In this document: positions 28,154 through 40,938 of the stretch, piece by piece | Numbering within the stretch: the stretch's first letter is position 1 | Layout of the letters: every line of letters begins with the position of its first letter | Source of the DNA: Lucifuga dentata | Lineage: Eukaryota > Chordata > Actinopteri > Ophidiiformes > Bythitidae | NCBI GenBank assembly: GCA_014773175.1 | Contig: VXCM01000255.1 | Location: 1-64,000, forward strand | Reading direction: 5' to 3' | Length of the DNA: 64,000 bases | Program-made: the position numbers and the translations under genes | Notes under the pieces: model-generated | The model's input: only the letters and a program-made list of their open reading frames with translations | What the model was told of the DNA's origin: nothing | Databases searched by the model: none

Positions 28154-28710
28154 TTAGGACGGAGCTGAGAACGGGGCTGGGCTGGAGTTATGGTTGGCAG
28201 ACTTGACAATGGTTATGACGCTGGTAGTGGCCACTTTGCCCGGGGAGAGGGGACCACGAGACACAGTCCGAGCAAAACACTGCAGAGCTTCATACTTGGC
28301 ACGCAGGGCATCCAGCTCCAACCTCATGCTGGCATTCTCACGGGCCAGCTTGTCCACCTCCTGCTGCAGCTCGATTTTTTGCCGCTCCAGCTCCTCCTTC
28401 TGGGTGACACGTTTGATGCGGCAGCTGGCAGCATAGCCCCGGTTTTTCAGGGTCCTTCGCCGCTGCTTCAACCTTACCACGTCGTCCTTGGTCAGCCCAC
28501 GCAGGTGCTGGTTAAGCTCCCGCACGGACATGGCCACCAATTCATCATCACTGAGCGATGGGGCATTCTCGCCCATCTCATTCTTGACCTGCAGGGGATG
28601 AGCAGTGAATGAAGAACAGCACAATATCTGGACTTTAAGGAAGCCTGATAACACATACTTCTCGCTAAACTTACCTTTAAAGCTTTGTTTGTTTTAAAAT
28701 GAGTCGTCAT
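28154..28710 (-). CDS. mafk: Small Maf bZIP transcription factor MafK
   Basis: MafK lacks an activation domain. It binds Maf recognition and antioxidant response elements as a repressive homodimer or as the obligate partner of CNC factors (NRF2, p45, BACH). Coding exons are 28675-28710 (12 codons, [12 protein letters not shown], donor AAG|GTAAGT) and 28154-28588 (144 codons plus TAA). The phase-0 join gives 156 aa, exactly the human length. Visible in order: VKNE at 13-16, matching the sumoylation motif at Lys14 and formed across the exon junction; the extended homology region ([21 protein letters not shown]); a basic region with [22 protein letters not shown] and the Maf-specific tyrosine in NRGYAASCR; a leucine zipper rich in Glu/Lys heptads; and the C-terminal [11 protein letters not shown]. 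The start follows acceptor ATGCAG with GGA before the ATG. The long untranslated exon lies 6.5 kb upstream on the minus strand. Confidence 0.97.
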
Positions 28711-29087
28711 TCCCTGCATCCAGACAAATGGCCTGAATCTCACAGAAGACACACTGAGAAGTGGAAAGAAAAAAGAAAATTAGTTTTTGAGCCAGATGCA
28801 AACAAAAGGCCAAACATCAACCAAACATCAAAACACAGAATTGGAATTATGCTGAAGCTGACAGGTCATTTAATACATAAGCAACACATGCTAAAGATTT
28901 GTTGATATAAATCATATAAATTGCAGGTTTACCATCACAAAGACAAAAACGTCAATTATGTAGGTTAATTTAACTCAAAATAACATGGTCAAAAATTAAG
29001 GATTGGTGCTTTAAAAATTACAACATGTATGACAGCTGTAAGACATGTTATATTGTAAACTTTGGATTAGGCTAAATCCACTTTGTG

Positions 29088-29101
29088 CCACCAGAGGGCA
29101 G
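29088..29101 (+). promoter_or_regulatory. CTCF core motif, full match
   Basis: CCACCAGAGGGCAG fits all 14 positions of CCASYAGRGGGCRS. It lies in the mafk first intron, about 380 bp upstream (in mafk terms) of the start-codon exon. Confidence 0.55.
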
Positions 29102-31827
29102 CACAACAACATCAATGCAAAGTGCTAGGGAGCAGCTGTATACAGTTGGAGGAGAAAGAGGAGGAGGAGGAGGGCCTGCACAATGTAGTTCACTAGACCA
29201 GACCAGATTAGAAACAGGCCACCTCTGTGTCCATAGAACTTTGTGTTTAAGCTCTCTGCCTAAGTGGGCAGTTTTTAGAAAAGCCTCTCTGTGCTCATTA
29301 CAGTGAGGCACATGCTTCAGAGGCGGCTGCCATGGCCAAAAAAAGAGAGAGTGCTGTGCTGTGATCCTGTGAGAGGCACACATCCCCCAAGGCTCCATTT
29401 CAGGACCTGCAGACCAGCTTGACTGCAAGTGCACTGTTCCATGCTTGACTGCTGCCATGGAAACGCCCTGCAAATGGGCGTGGGAGTGTGAGTCACATGG
29501 TCACCAAAAGGGTAAACAAGTCCCATTCATAACCACAACGTAGGCTATAGATAGTATGCATAGAAAACAATTTTTCACCCTCACTAATTTGAGCTGATTG
29601 CTAAAGGCATTGGGGGTGTAACACCTCCTCACGTCTGTGATCTTTTACTTTACCCTGTTACTTTACATTTGTTTCACTTCCTCATAAGTTTGTTTATTCT
29701 GGTCTCATGTCTTCAGTCTACAGGGACAGATTCATAAGGGCCATCACATCAGCATAACATTTACAGTTATGTTGAACTTTACAGGGGAGTAGATACGCAT
29801 GTGGAAAATTCCTGGAGATAGAGTGTCATAGAGAAATAGTTTCCCTTATAGTCACTGATGTATTTTTTGCTGAGAGACAATGTAGTCTGTTGATTCAGGG
29901 CTGTGTCTCGCTGTTTGGATCCTCTTACAGTGGGCTTTTCCTGAGCTGCTCTATGCCCTTATTTAACTCTGGAGAATATATTTAGCCCACAGTGCTGACA
30001 CAAATTTCTGCCAGCTAAACAAATTAAGGAAGCATGCGATAAGTGATACCTCAGTCAGAGGGCAAATGTTTTCTGCAGTGCTGGTTGCTACAGCTTCCTT
30101 GGAAGAAGCTTCCCTGGGTGTGGCTATTCCATTGGGATGTTACTCATACATTAACATCATATTCCTATAAATATGGCTGTTACGGGACTATTGCTGATGC
30201 ACAGTGGCTGAGTGAAAGCAACAATTAAAGGAGGACTCCATCCATGCAATTCAATAAGCTAAATATGAAGTTCCAAATTCAGTTTATTGATCTTGGGGAG
30301 TACTATTTAGTATGTGCGTAAACAACCAAATAAAGATTTTTGTGGCTCTAAAGGGAGATGCGCAAAGTCAGGGAAACTGATCTCTATGACATCACAATGG
30401 TTACTTCCTTTTGGTGCTTTATACAATAGGTGTTGTTAGTAGAGTCAAGTTGGAAAACTAAAGCCTTTTCTAGACCTTTTTAGTGAATTTAATGCACCCA
30501 GCTTCAGAGAGTGGCTTTAGGTAATGTGCTTGTCCTAAGTACCAACATTAAATAACTCTTGTGATGTAATAGAGGTCATAAAAGCCTTTATGTAGTTGTT
30601 CTCACATGCTGCATTCAATTTAATGTTTTAAAAAATTATGAAAAACAACTTTGTCTCTGTTCAGATGAGACCTAAACAATCAATTTTCTTATCTTTCAGG
30701 AATTTGTAACATCTCTGGTCGATAATGTTTTTCTCACAAGCAAATGAAGATGAGAGAGAGAGAGAATGGAATACCAGACTGCCCTGACTTGGAAAATAAA
30801 CAGATGAGGAATAGTTGTACCATCTAAATTGCTAAATGTAGAACCACGTAACCCCCTGTTTGGAGATTCATAGTACCTGATGTTCTCTTTGATAGTCCCT
30901 CACTCATTTTTGCAAAACACACAGCCAAGAAGTGCATAATCAAGATACTGTAAGCATCTAAAAATGATGAGAAACTAAAATATGAGATTCCCTGATAACA
31001 AGTTGGCCCAAACAGCCTTATTGAAGTGATGTTGCATCAGAGGGGGTCCCTGAGTGTATTTTCTTGCAAAGCTCATGAAAAAGTGGTGTGGGGCCTCCCT
31101 CGCTTCATACAAGAGACCTCAAGTTTGAACCAAGAGGCCGGGTTGTTTCCCTGAAATTCTTTAAGCATGTGGTTATGTTTTTGCAACTAGCAGAGGGATG
31201 AGGTTTTCCCGATCAAGCTGCCAGAGTTTCTTCAGAGAAAAACAACAATTACATGACACAGCCGAACGTATTCTTTATCTTTGCCCACACAACACTCATG
31301 AGCACATTTCACTTCAAACTGCGGCTCGAGAAAACAACTCCTATTAGGTTTTTCATCACAGCAAGAAAAGGGGTCTGGGAAAATACCTCAAAGAAAAGCA
31401 ACAGATGGATAAAGAATGGTTAACAAAACCACATTCCTGAGTGATCACACATGTGCAAACCCTCGCTTGCACACGGGCAAACCTTCACTGGAGAGAGAGA
31501 GGGCATGCAGTCTGAGTCTGTCCTGCAATGCACCCAACTCTGTGGGTGGAGTTGAGACGATCCCACTTGTAAAACAACTGCGAAATTTGCAAAATGTCTG
31601 GAATTCAAAAGTGTCTCACATCTTTCACTTGCCCAAACAAAATCTGTGTGCACGTGTGGAAGTTCCACAGCGTCCTTCGTGGGAGACATTGTAAACAAAA
31701 CTGTGTACTTTTCATTTTATTTGTTATATAATAAACAGGAAAGGTCTATTTTAAATTATGACCCATAACTAAAATAATCACCAATTTAAGACAGAACTTG
31801 ACTGCCAGACTTTCTCAATGATGCAGA

Positions 31828-31847
31828 TGAGTCAGGAGATGACGTAA
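31828..31847. promoter_or_regulatory. mafk: AP-1 plus ATF/CRE-like site pair
   Basis: TGAGTCA (31828-31834) and TGACGTAA (31840-31847) lie within 20 bp in the mafk first intron, the core sequences for AP-1 and ATF/CREB dimers. This is motif evidence only. Confidence 0.35.
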
Positions 31848-33825
31848 GAGTCAGTTCTGGACAACCTCCATTTCCACCACCATGCACACACACACATCAT
31901 GGTCATGGCTGTTTGTTAAACCAGTCCTACATCTGATGTGGAGAGCAGCATGTTTTCTGGTAAACCTGCTCCATGGGCTTCAGATGTGCACCCTGCTTTT
32001 AAGACAATCTATCTCTTTCAAGACTATTTTAAGAATCCCTTGAAAACACACAATCAAGCAAAGACTGAATCCAACGTGTCCAAAACGCCGTATCATCGAA
32101 AAACATATTTGAGATTATGAGCTGAGACCAAATCAATTCCGTAAACTGAAGCCCTTTTTGGATGTGATTTCAGGTTATTTTTAAAGCCAGGCTTCTGCTC
32201 AAGTTCAAAGCTGTTCTTCAGTTATGGTAGGTAAGCCTGTGGGGCCCAGCCGCCTCCTAAAATAAACACTATATCAAAGACTTATGAGCTCATGCTGCAG
32301 TGATAAATGCAGAGTTGGCTTTTCTGGACACTGTGTTTTATTCTTCTTTTATTTTAGTTTAGGAGTAGCGTAAACAGAGGGCAGACTTGTTGATGCCCTT
32401 CACAACCAGCTGTGAGTCTCCTCTCAAAAAGCCAGAAAGCTCTTGCTTTTCTTGCATTTTTCTCAAGGAGGTGGAGAGAATTGTTCTACAGACCGGGACA
32501 TGTGGCATTCAGCTCTTTCTCCAGCACAGCACATTTGGTGGGATATTATGTGAAGGAAATGGAGAGCATAGCTGAGCAATGAGTCATGCTGTTTACTGGT
32601 AAAAGCGACGACCAGCGGCAAGGAATCACACCCTCCCAATCTGACGTTTCCTGGAAAATCCCGTTGTTTCACAGGGAGGAAGGAAAAGTACAGAGAACCT
32701 TGGAAATGGTTGGCATGACCACCGGAACTTTTGTGCGGAAGGGAGGAGAGCTAGCTGAATATCTGAGCAAAGTCAGATATTCTCCCAGTCAGGGACACTG
32801 GGATCGAAAATCAATGCCAAGAATGCAAAACACAAGGACATACCCTTCCCATTTTCTACTACCTGGGTGCCATTAATGTGGTATTAAATTTCTTAAATCC
32901 ATCCTCACATTTTCCAAAAAGACAAACCAAACAAGAGTCTTGTTGTAAATGATTTATTTATCCAGTACTTCTGTTTCGATTTAAGATGAATCCACAGATA
33001 ATCCATTTGCGTACGGTGTTACCTGGGTCACCATCATGGCTCTCCTATGCTGGCTTTGTTTATGTTTACTGAAGGCGTGCTTCTCCTTCCAAAATGATTG
33101 GTGGACAGACAGGATGTGACAGCAAAGCACATTTTGTGAGTGTGTGTGGTGGGGCTATGAATAGTATGTTTGTATTGCTGCAAACATTCAAGCTGAATCA
33201 GGAATCAGGATGTCACCCAGGAAATTATTTTCAAACCAGCACGTCACACTTGCTGAGAATCCCCTAAAACACGATTCCACAAAATGAACAAATAAGTAAA
33301 AGCAACATTTTCCATTTTCGAAAGACTTGCCACACCTAGGCCCATAATGCAGTGAAAGGAGCAGTTTTAGATGCAGGTACCCTGAGATGAAGCAGGAAAT
33401 GAAGGGATGAAAATCACTGTGGGTGGCACACTGAGTAGCATACTTTCATGTCTCAGATACTTTGGATGAAGTATCATAGGACTGTTCACACATTCATCTG
33501 TTATCATCTGCACATTGTCTGTTTGGCACCTTTCACTGTTTGCAAAAATCACTGGTTTCCAAAATCAATAAGCAAAACTGTTTTTTTTTCCAGTAAGGAC
33601 AAAACACATCACAGCAAACGTGTTCCCTGTGACTCATAGCATCACTAACCACAACTATTTCACTTTCACAATACTCTGCCACAAAAACATTTCACGTTCA
33701 GCATCATTAGTAGAACTTCTTTTTCATCCTTGAAAAATGAGAAACTATAGCTAGTGACGGATTAAACCATATCCTGCCTCCTCAGGGGAATTTCTCCCAA
33801 TGTGTCAGCCTATTGAAGTGGTGGA

Positions 33826-33835
33826 ATGAGTCAGC
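33826..33835 (+). promoter_or_regulatory. mafk: Antioxidant-response-element-like site
   Basis: ATGAGTCAGC fits the core ARE/CNC-sMaf pattern RTGASNNNGC. It lies in the first intron of mafk, whose product is one half of the dimer that binds such sites. Confidence 0.4.
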
Positions 33836-35192
33836 CTCTGTTACTTCTCCATTTGAAGAAGACATCAACAGTTTGGTGATTGAACCACATGTTAACCTCA
33901 TGACAGCGCAGTGCACCCACTCCCACTGCCTCTCTGAAAGTAGTGCATGTCACACAAGAGACAACGGTGATTCAAACAAGCCTCTCACGCAAATATGTTC
34001 CAGATAATCATCATAAAGGTCAAAAGTCCAAGTCAAAGACAGTAAAGGTGATCAGACAGTATTTATGAGATTATGGCATAAATGGATAATTATTTCCTGA
34101 ACAAAAATCTGATGCAGGCAACTTTCAGGAGTAGTAATAAAAATGTGTGTTAACTTAAAATGATGGGTTAGGGTTATCTACAAAAACACAAGATAAAGCT
34201 TTTATCTTATTCTATGAATGTTATTTATGATTATAGGAGATGTAATGTGCTCCTGCTGTCGGTAACTTCTTGTTTGTCCTCTGCAGACCAGCCATGGTGG
34301 TCTAACTTCCCATCGTGCCCTTTGTCCCACATGTCTAAAATGCAGACCACGTGTTGTTTCCAATGTCAAAAGTAGGTTGGTATTTTTCATTATATCTGTT
34401 TTATAGCGACCTACATTAAATCGCCCACATACAAATTGGTACAAGTATAACTTTAAGATAAAAACGGATATAAATATTGTTTATTCGAATTAGATTCACT
34501 TCTACTTCTCTACCAAACTCAATCACACTGTAACCTATAAATAAACACAGCCCGGCGGAAAGAAATATATAATTTGTGGTATTGCCTTAACTTATGGTGC
34601 TTATAGCGTAAGCTAACCGATAATAAATTCTCCTTTAAATATTTTTTAAATATTTTTTATTTATTTATTTTTCTTAAATATCTGGTGTTTTTACTTAAAG
34701 TAGTTGGCTATGCTATAATTTTCACGTTTTGTCGCGTCTTTCTTGGTTGAAATATATTATAAGTAAGCAAGTATGTTTTTTTAAATTGTATTTATTTATT
34801 TATTTTACAATTTTAAGCCGTTTAAGATTAATTACAAAAAGTATGAGGCGCGACGATTGTAATTTGGATGACTGTATTTCAATAAACAAACATAAAAATA
34901 AAGCAAAAAGAAAAGACAATATTCTATTTTTTATTATTATTTTTAATTATTAAAACAATAAGTCACTTTTTTTGCGCGTTGTTTTACGTTATTCCAACAC
35001 CGCACGTGTCCGCACGACTAAAACAAACTCTAAATTAAACACCAACAATAAGTTTATATCACGGGGTTCGAAAGTTATCCTACATGAAGGATGTGAGTTT
35101 AAGCCCGTCTGCATGAGCCAATATGTCACCGTGAGAACTTGAACAATTTACAAAGGAATGTCAAAACATCTTTGGGAAAAAAACAAGCTCAC

Positions 35193-35460
35193 CTCTCTGA
35201 TGCGGGATCTGCCGGATCAAACGTTTCGGAGTAGTTTTTCGATCCAGAAAAAGAAGAAAGTTCGCAGAGTTGGAATAAATCGTCCAGCGAACCTACCAGC
35301 TATGTACGCTCGTACTAAATTAACTACAAAACAACAACAATGTACCAACATTCCACGCGCTGCTTCCGCAAGCACTCACGTCACCGATTCCTCGTGACCG
35401 CCCCCTCCATTCATGAAAATAACTTTGTGCTGACGTCAGTCTGGGAAGTAGGGGGGGATG
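35193..35460 (-). promoter_or_regulatory. mafk: mafk promoter and untranslated first exon
   Basis: CpG-enriched DNA on the minus strand ends in a strong donor (AGAG|GTGAGC, exon end 35193). The upstream boundary is not visible but is probably near 35400, where a GC-box-like GACCGCCCCC occurs. At 35428-35441, TGCTGACGTCAGTC matches 12 of 14 bases of the C-type Maf recognition element and contains a perfect CRE (TGACGTCA). Confidence 0.6.
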
Positions 35461-38160
35461 GCGGGGGAGGCCAGAAATAGAAGATAGATACCGCTGTGGT
35501 TGCATTTGCTTACTTTACAAAAGTAATCTGTGAAGCAAAGTCAGCTTTGCGAGCCAAAAATAACCACGAATACGCAAGAAAATGTTTGGGAGAAGTTCTG
35601 TAATCTCGTAATGAACTTTAGACAAGTCCCTCCACCCTCCCAGCCTTTTTTTTTTTTTTTTTTTTNTTTTTTTTTTTTTTTTTTTCGCATAAGTAGGCTC
35701 TTTTTTACGGCCAGGTCTACACTACAAGGTATTGAAAAATGTGCATTAACTGAGGAAGAACAGCGACCTCCTCCCTTCATTTGACTGCATTCCTTTCCAC
35801 AGGAAAGTATGTGGAGTAGTAGCCCAGCAGTCAGGATTTCTCTTAGTTTAGGAGCACTGCTGCCAGTAATGTCCCAGGTTATTCTGGGTAATTCAGTGTT
35901 GCATGTGAATATGTCAAGTCACTAGCCTGAATTCTGTGTGTAAGGGTTTCCCTGTCATTGTATCAGATGTCTAAATAAATATCTTAGAGTTTGTCTCATA
36001 TTTTTATTTATGGTTTACTAGTACAAGCAGCAAGCTGAATGTGGACTCAAGCATCATTCTGCTGCCAAAAACAAACAAAAACAAAAAAACAAAAAAAATA
36101 AAACAAACAAACAAAGAAACAAAAAACAACTTTAAAACAAATGACAGTTCTTAAAACCCTCTGAGATTACAGTTTTAATACATCATTACACATAACATTA
36201 CAGGAATAAGTGAGTAAGATATGACAAAGGTGCAGACACTGATTTTTAATACACACTGGGGATTTTATAAAATACTGGGGAGTTTTTTTTATTTTAAAAA
36301 TGTGTTCTTTGAAAAAAAAGTACCACACAGAAACCAAAACTTGAAATATATATTTGAGTAAATGTAAAAAAAAAAAAAAAANTAAAAAAAAAAAAAAAAC
36401 AGCCAAATATACAGGGATTTTCTTTATTTTCTTTATTTTTTATTTTTTGTGGGAATTTGGAATTGTCACGTGAATATGAAATGCTGAATTTGCACTGTAT
36501 TGGTGATAGAAATGCAATCTGGATTTTGTCAAGACATTTTGTCTGTTACTGAGTCCTGAAAGGCTGCTTTTCTTCAGACAGTTAAAAAAAAAAAAAAAAA
36601 NATTAAAAAAAAAAAAAAAAACTTACAAGTGCATTAATATTATTTCAGCATATTTCCACTACAAATCAGAATTTTCTACAAATGACTGTCAGTATCTTAA
36701 AAATAAAAAAAGACAGAATACATTGCTGCACTTGAAAAAAAAAATTACACTTGAATTTTGTCAGATGCTTTTACAAAATCAAAAAATCAGATGGGAAACA
36801 CCATATGTGGGCATTATTCCAAACAAAAAAAAAGCTATATATTTTGATAGGTTTTATTCAGAATAGAACAAAATGCCAAAAAACTTTCACATGCCATCTT
36901 TGAAAACATGCTGATTGACAGGATTTCCATCATGATGAAACTTAATGATCCATTGGCTGGATATGTAGTGTAGACAAACAACAACTTGAACTCACTATCG
37001 GACTCCTGCTTAAGGATTTTTATTTCCCCTTTCAAGCCAAAGGGAGAACATAATGGAATACTTTTTGTCCCATGAAGGATTCTGTTTTTGGTTTGTTTTT
37101 GGTTTTTGGTGCAGTGCTTAATGGCTACGAGGAAAAGTCAGTGGACAGACAAAAGAGGAAACAGAGACACAGACAGAGACATCGTATTGTCTCAGACACA
37201 TGATGTAATTATGACCTTAAGATAGATTCTGAGTAGGTAATGACATTGAAAGTTGAGCTGAAATTTGCTTGTGTGACATTTAAGCCCAATGGGTAAAAAG
37301 ACTTGGATACTTAGCGGTTTGGTCTTTTGTATGCAGTTTTTACTTCATGTGTTTTTCCAAAGCATATAGACATCAGAGAAAAGAATTTGAATATTGAATA
37401 TAATGAGTCACATGTGCAACGCTCCCTCACACAGCACACAAAGCTCCACTTCCAGCTAAACTGACTAATTCCTGGTAATCCTTTTCTTTTACCTGGGCTT
37501 TGTGTGCAAAGCCGAGTTTGGTTGGTTAAGGTTTAGGTTACCACTGTCATGCTTTACTGCCAGTGACTCAAAGGATGAATCTCTTCTTCTCAACCACACA
37601 TGGAATCAGTTGTTTGTTCAGGATGATGTGCTTGATTCTTTCTTCTGCAATGGAGAGTGTTTGGAGTCAAGAGCAAATAAACTTTATCAGATGAGTAACC
37701 AGTAACGTTTTGTTCTGGTTAGTATGTGACACATTTTTTTGACCACAAGCAACAGCATAGCATTTCCTTTGTGGAGCCTTTCTGTAATGACATAAATACA
37801 CACATAATTTAGTTGCAAGGTTACTGTGTTGTATTTGACTTGTTGTGATGTGAACAATTCTGCATGTTTAGAGTGTATATAAATGTGGCCAAGTGGTGGT
37901 TGCTGGTTGTTCTGGTCAGTGTTTAGTCATGTGACTACCACCTGCCTATTTACTCATGATGACAGTTCTTTCGGTATGATTGGCTCTGTACTCATTATTT
38001 AAGGTCATTTGTTGAAACTGTGCAACAGTGCAAAATTCTACAGAATAATCCACTCTAGATTGTGAAAAAAAAAAAAAAAATTCTTATAAAAATGACATGA
38101 CATGCAATTGGAGTTGAGACAAGATGTGATTAAATTAATCATAGATAAATTGACACAGAA
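35461..38160. other. Intergenic DNA between mafk and ints1, left part
   Basis: No gene is seen between the divergent mafk and ints1 promoters. The region contains N-interrupted homopolymers at 35645-35685, 36366-36399 and 36583-36620, an (AAAC)n-like A-rich tract at 36066-36128 and AT-rich unique DNA. The short open frames have no family features. Confidence 0.6.
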
Positions 38161-38162
38161 TG

Positions 38163-38472
38163 AGATGATGAGATCAGATTACATGAGATGACACGAGATG
38201 ACTCAAAATATGAGATGAGATGAGATGTGATGAGATGAGATGAAGTGAGAGTGAGATGAGATAAAGTTGAAATGAGAGATGAGATGAGATGAAGTGAAAT
38301 AAACTGAGGTGAGATGAAATAAACTGAGATGAGATAAGATAAGAGATAAAGTGAGGTAAAGTGAGATGAAGTGAGATAAAGTGAGATGAGAGATGTGATG
38401 AGATGAGATGAAGTGAAATAAAGTGAGATGAGAGATGAGACGGAGTAAGATAAAGTGAGATGAAGTGAGATA
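38163..38472. repeat. Degenerate GAGAT/GAAGT/GATAAAGT minisatellite
   Basis: About 310 bp are built from variants of TGAGATGAGATGAAGTGAGA and GATAAAGTGAGATG. The minus-strand open frame made of Ser-His-Leu-Ile repeats is a product of this repeat and is not a gene. Confidence 0.9.
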
Positions 38473-40930
38473 TACTAATCATGCCTAAGCCTGCAGAATG
38501 TTTGGTACACCATATGTGTACCAAATGACATGACATCATAATGATGAGACATAGTTTCTGTAGGATTGTCACTGATACAGTATATTGGCTAAGTCAACAT
38601 ATTGCTCCAGAGTCAGCGCCATATAACATGACTGTCTGTCTGGCTACCGTCTACATAGGAGACCTGAAATACACTCTTTGTGTCCAATAAAACCAAAACA
38701 GAGGACTGTGTGCAGGAGACTTGTCATGGTTTTAGTTAGATCGACTCACTGTGGGGTCTGGGTACTTACAGGCAGTTTTGGATTACAGGAAGTAACATTG
38801 ACTGACTAATCTTGCTTCTTTCTGACTCAGACTGTTGAACTCAGAAATGTGATCTGGAACAGAGAGGCCCCCTGTTGTAAAGGGATCATTTTTTCCTCCC
38901 AAATGCTCAAACTTGTTAGTGAGTGAAAGGCTGACATTGACCACACTGACTTAAAAAAAAACAAAACATATATGTATATAATATCGTTAATAATGTGTCG
39001 AATAAATTACACGGAATGTGACATTTTTAATTAAATAATATGTTGGAAAAAATCTCCCAAATGCTTTTACCCTGTTGTTCAGGGATAGCAAACTGAAAAC
39101 ATCTTAACACATTAAACAGCTCCTTCTGGCACGCTGCAGGCCATACGTAATTTCTAAAGTAAAAGAATTGTTTTTGCAGATTTCTAGACTTCCCATATGA
39201 CACAAGCTTTAATTTGGAACACTGACTGAACATTCCCCTGACTTCACCAAAATGTGTTTCATATGAAAACACTTTACATAACCAGTTGGCAGGTTGAATT
39301 TGCATGGAAATGTAGTAGTAGTGGTGGGAGCTGCAGCAGACCGCAGCAGAATTTGTGGACTTGTATTAACCAGAACTCTGTAAGATTCACTTATAGTGCC
39401 TTATTATTAAATTCAATATCACATTGATTTCAGTGGGCAGAAAGCAAACATTTGCACCCTTGAAGGGAGAGTTTTGTTTAACACAATGAAAGAAAATAGC
39501 ACATTTCTATAATTGATAATAAGTCCTGTGTTGAGTTAGCAATGTTCCAGGAATGAGCAGCAGCCACAGATCACTGTACTGACTATGGGCTGGACTAAAT
39601 ATGGAATAGAATATCAAAGGTCTGCAAAATTTTGATGGCCCCAGTTTGTTTTCTTCAAAGCATGACATTTCTTTGGGGGAGGAAAGAAAAAGGCACACAT
39701 AATTTCTCAAATGTGAAAACATAAGCTTCTACATTGATTTAGTGAGTCAGTTTCTGGCTTACTATTATACTTAAGTTCCAAGCCTTAAAATCTTCTTTTC
39801 TTTTCAGCTTTTCCCTTCAGGGGTCACCACAGCAAATCATCTGCTTCCATCTAACCCTATCCTCTGCCTCCTCTTCTCTCACACCAACTAACTTCATGGT
39901 TCCAAGCCTTAAAATAAAACAGATAAATCTGTATCTTCCCCCTTTGGTTTAAATTTGAGGGTGTATTTTGTTGTGACTGTATTATTGAATGTTATTTCAA
40001 TATCTTGTGTTATCTGCAAAGAAATTTGTAGTGTTATGATAAAGTTGTTCTTATTGTCTTAGCGCTATTTATTTGCAGCTTTGTGTTGTCTTGATGAAGT
40101 CAGCACTAAAAATTTTACTTTATCATGACTGATAATTCTGTTTAGCTTGAACTCTTGTTTTGTTAGGTTTAGTCATTTGTATTTATTTTACACAAATGAT
40201 AAAATCCTATCCCAGTATGATAGCAACTTCCTGTCTGATCCAGAGAGGCAAAAATGGCTGTTTCTCATAAGGCCATACTTTGTCTGAGCACCGATGTTAC
40301 TCCTCTTTCTTTATTTTAAGAATGTAGTTGATATTTTTGATATACTGTAAATTCATTGGTGGTACCAGTTTGAGATAAAAAATGTTTACTACTGCCACCC
40401 TGTGTTTAATTTGTGGAATTTCACTTGGAAATCAACATACAATTGTTAAGACAATAGTAGCACATGCCATTTCCCCCTGATGTTATGTTATATATCCCAT
40501 CTTTTCTATTGAACAACATCAAAGATACTTCTCTGTTAAATGAAACATAAGCTTAAATAATGCATGAGAGGAGATTAATCTTTTTTTGGTACTACTTTAT
40601 GTTGTTTTATTTTATCCAGATGATTCATTCTTAAGCCTGAATGAGGAATGCTTTAATACAAACCACAGATGTGATAATAAGTCATTCGTGACTTTTGAAA
40701 TGATATTCGTGTGATGTTTATAAGAAACATACCACTTGATGAGATCATGCTACATGCAAGGAACAATATTTGCTGCATTGTGTCCCACACCAGTTTGTAA
40801 TGTGTATTTATTTATTTATTTAGAAACATTTCCTGAGATATATCTTATAAATGAGAGCCTGTGTTTATGAATGTCCCAGTATGAGTTCTGTTTTTAATAA
40901 TTTGTTTACGACCAAAGATGACCTACTGCC
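38473..40930. other. Intergenic DNA between mafk and ints1, right part
   Basis: The DNA is AT-rich with no gene seen. It contains the truncated LINE tail described at 39792. The rest shows no repeat or coding structure that I can support. Confidence 0.6.
39792..39898 (-). mobile_element. 5'-truncated non-LTR retrotransposon tail (RTE/Rex3-like)
   Basis: On the minus strand the 107-bp insert reads through GATGATTTGCTGTGGTGACC and CCTGAAGGGAAAAGCTG into a GAAAAGAAAAGAAG tail, like the 3' end of fish RTE-type LINEs. It is flanked on both sides by the exact 17-bp sequence GTTCCAAGCCTTAAAAT (39775-39791 and 39899-39915), a target-site duplication. Insertion by target-primed reverse transcription is therefore directly supported; the family name is from memory. 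Confidence 0.75.
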
Positions 40931-40938
40931 ACCTTCTG

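Larger units (their letters stand above)
28714..35192 (-). other. mafk: mafk first intron (6.5 kb) with candidate regulatory sites
   Basis: The intron runs from the donor after 35193 (minus strand, GAG|GTGAGC) to the acceptor at 28714-28715. It holds no gene. It contains a full CTCF-core match, an AP-1/ATF pair, another palindromic AP-1 site ATGAGTCAT (32579-32587) and an ARE-type site at 33826. The end nearest the promoter (34450-34960) is strongly AT-rich. Confidence 0.7.

Noticed and set aside
28190..28612. Plus-strand 140-residue open frame
   Set aside because: It is the antisense shadow of the conserved mafk coding exon and has no family match.
29072..29473. Minus-strand 133-residue frame in the mafk first intron
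   Set aside because: It crosses a GGA repeat and a CTCF-like site and has no conserved protein features.
35060..35085. GGGGTTCGAAAG, resembling a tRNA T-arm
   Set aside because: No matching acceptor, D or anticodon stems are found around it.
35158..35397. Plus-strand 79-residue frame starting MSKHLW
   Set aside because: It overlaps the antisense of the mafk untranslated exon and promoter; no domain or splice support.
38174..38572. Minus-strand 132-residue frame of Ser-His-Leu repeats
   Set aside because: It is produced entirely by the GAGAT-type minisatellite.
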